A stretch of 50,453 nucleotides of DNA, from positions 1-50,453 of the forward strand of contig CANQSF010000017.1 of the NCBI GenBank assembly GCA_947626345.1, read 5' to 3'. The translations under genes were made by a program, and so were the position numbers. Position 1 is the first letter of the stretch. Each line of letters opens with the position of its first letter. Below the pieces are notes generated by a model. That model did not search any database and was not told the origin of the DNA. It was given only the letters and a program-made list of their open reading frames with translations. Positions 50,051 to 50,453 of this stretch are shown one piece after another. This DNA comes from an uncultured Oscillospiraceae bacterium (GTDB lineage: Bacteria > Bacillota > Clostridia > Oscillospirales > Oscillospiraceae).

Positions 50051-50453
50051 GATTGCTCACTTCCTTTCCACAATCAATGATAAGGGCTGCCCGTTCCTCC
50101 ATGTCCGGGGAGAGCAGCACATCCAGCAGATAATCCACATAGTCCTGCTTTTGCAGGGCTTCCACAAACAGCGGGTGGAAGTCCTCGTCTGGCGTCTTGG
50201 GGGCATAGTCCTGTTTCCAGCGGCGCAGCAGGTTTCGGTAGTCGCACAGCACCCGGAAGCAGTAACGCTCCATGCGGCGGAACCGCTGTTCGGGGGGTTC
50301 CTGCCGGGGCGTCCTCTGGTTCCTGTGGGGCAGCTCCTTGTCCTCATAGGGGACGGAAAACGCCTGCGCCAGCATAAGGGCGGCTTCCTTGGGGCTGACA
50401 GCTTCCAGACGGGAAACAAAGTCGATCACATCCCCGTCTGCCTGACAGCCGAA
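49962..50453 (-). CDS. CHC2-zinc-finger primase-like protein (5' end beyond window)
   Basis: The frame is open from the window edge to 49962. The visible 163 residues begin FGCQADGDVIDFVSRLEAVSPKEAALMLAQAF, which is the end of a CHC2 (DnaG-type) zinc finger domain. Helical and low-complexity sequence follows (YEDKELPHRNQRTPRQEPPEQRFRRMERYCFRVL...). The zinc ligands before this point lie outside the window. It overlaps the VapE gene start by 89 bp. Co-occurrence with VapE points to element replication. Confidence 0.85.
   Translation of the reverse strand, partial: FGCQADGDVIDFVSRLEAVSPKEAALMLAQAFSVPYEDKELPHRNQRTPRQEPPEQRFRRMERYCFRVLCDYRNLLRRWKQDYAPKTPDEDFHPLFVEALQKQDYVDYLLDVLLSPDMEERAALIIDCGKEVSNLERRMAELAAGDTAGRRTDHTRSTAAPER

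Larger units (their letters stand above)
46460..50453. mobile_element. Integrative element with large serine recombinase (left end; continues past window)
   Basis: The element begins within about 15 bp of 46455, where the interrupted gene breaks. The recombinase stop lies 90 bp inside the boundary. Contents in the window: large serine recombinase, a 65-residue conserved protein, GTTGCCG iteron-like repeats, VapE-type ATPase and a CHC2 primase-like protein. All genes are on the minus strand, with lower GC than the flanks. The replication genes suggest an ICE or related element; the conjugation module would lie to the right. Confidence 0.78.

Overview
The window is chromosomal DNA from a high-GC anaerobic Firmicute, most likely a gut Clostridia of the Oscillospiraceae type (Flavonifractor/Intestinimonas-like). 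This placement is inferred from gene content: a type III glutamine synthetase next to an ANTAR regulator, a YerC/TrpR-like repressor, AsnA, a 2-hydroxyacyl-CoA dehydratase activator, aconitase X, many MATE exporters, consensus sigma-A promoters and Firmicute ribosome binding sites. No 16S gene is present, so the genus cannot be read directly. Most of the window is GC-rich host sequence. Two stretches differ: the AT-rich core of an island (about 18.7-21.2 kb) and the right-hand mobile element (46.46 kb to the end).

Left arm (1-14.1 kb): tRNA-Val, yerC, an NfeD/SPFH membrane pair, a MATE exporter, a DUF2975/XRE pair, a membrane protein with an InlB-like repeat, an SDR reductase, cdsA, a lipoprotein with (TAEP)n repeats, and a nitrogen block. 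In the nitrogen block asnA and glnN lie on the minus strand, divergent from an ANTAR antiterminator gene followed by guaA. The glnN leader contains an intrinsic terminator between promoter and gene with a third copy of the stem sequence, so it looks like an attenuator.

Island at guaA (about 14.1-21.3 kb): the 3' end of guaA carries a 10-bp sequence repeated at 21304-21313, with a degenerate third copy near 15.76 kb. Between these lie an XRE repressor, an excisionase-like gene behind a palindromic operator, a truncated tyrosine integrase, an acyl-CoA synthetase divergent from a second XRE gene across an unusual nest of repeats, a RelBE-type toxin-antitoxin pair, and an AT-rich two-gene unit. 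That unit pairs a D12-class adenine methyltransferase with a ParB-like protein that has a long Asn/Ser/Asp linker and a C-terminal helical domain. I consider this last pair the best candidate in the window for an undescribed (probably defence) system.

Middle (21.3-46.1 kb): TraX-like protein, a MATE transporter fused to an anti-sigma-type ATPase domain, a three-gene operon of aconitase X (two subunits) plus a flavin/Fe-S enoate-reductase-like enzyme, three further MATE genes around an AraC regulator, a 2-hydroxyacyl-CoA dehydratase activator and a dehydratase-like protein on two overlapping genes, marR-ftsH, an esterase, tcdA, a STAS protein, a LytTR response regulator, galT and a flavodoxin-fold reductase. 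There are five MATE-family genes between 2 and 34 kb.

Right end (46.2-50.45 kb): a PEP/pyruvate-binding-type gene is cut off after about 97 codons where a second mobile element begins. The element carries a large serine recombinase, a small conserved protein, short repeats that resemble iterons, a VapE-type ATPase and a CHC2 primase-like gene that runs off the window edge.
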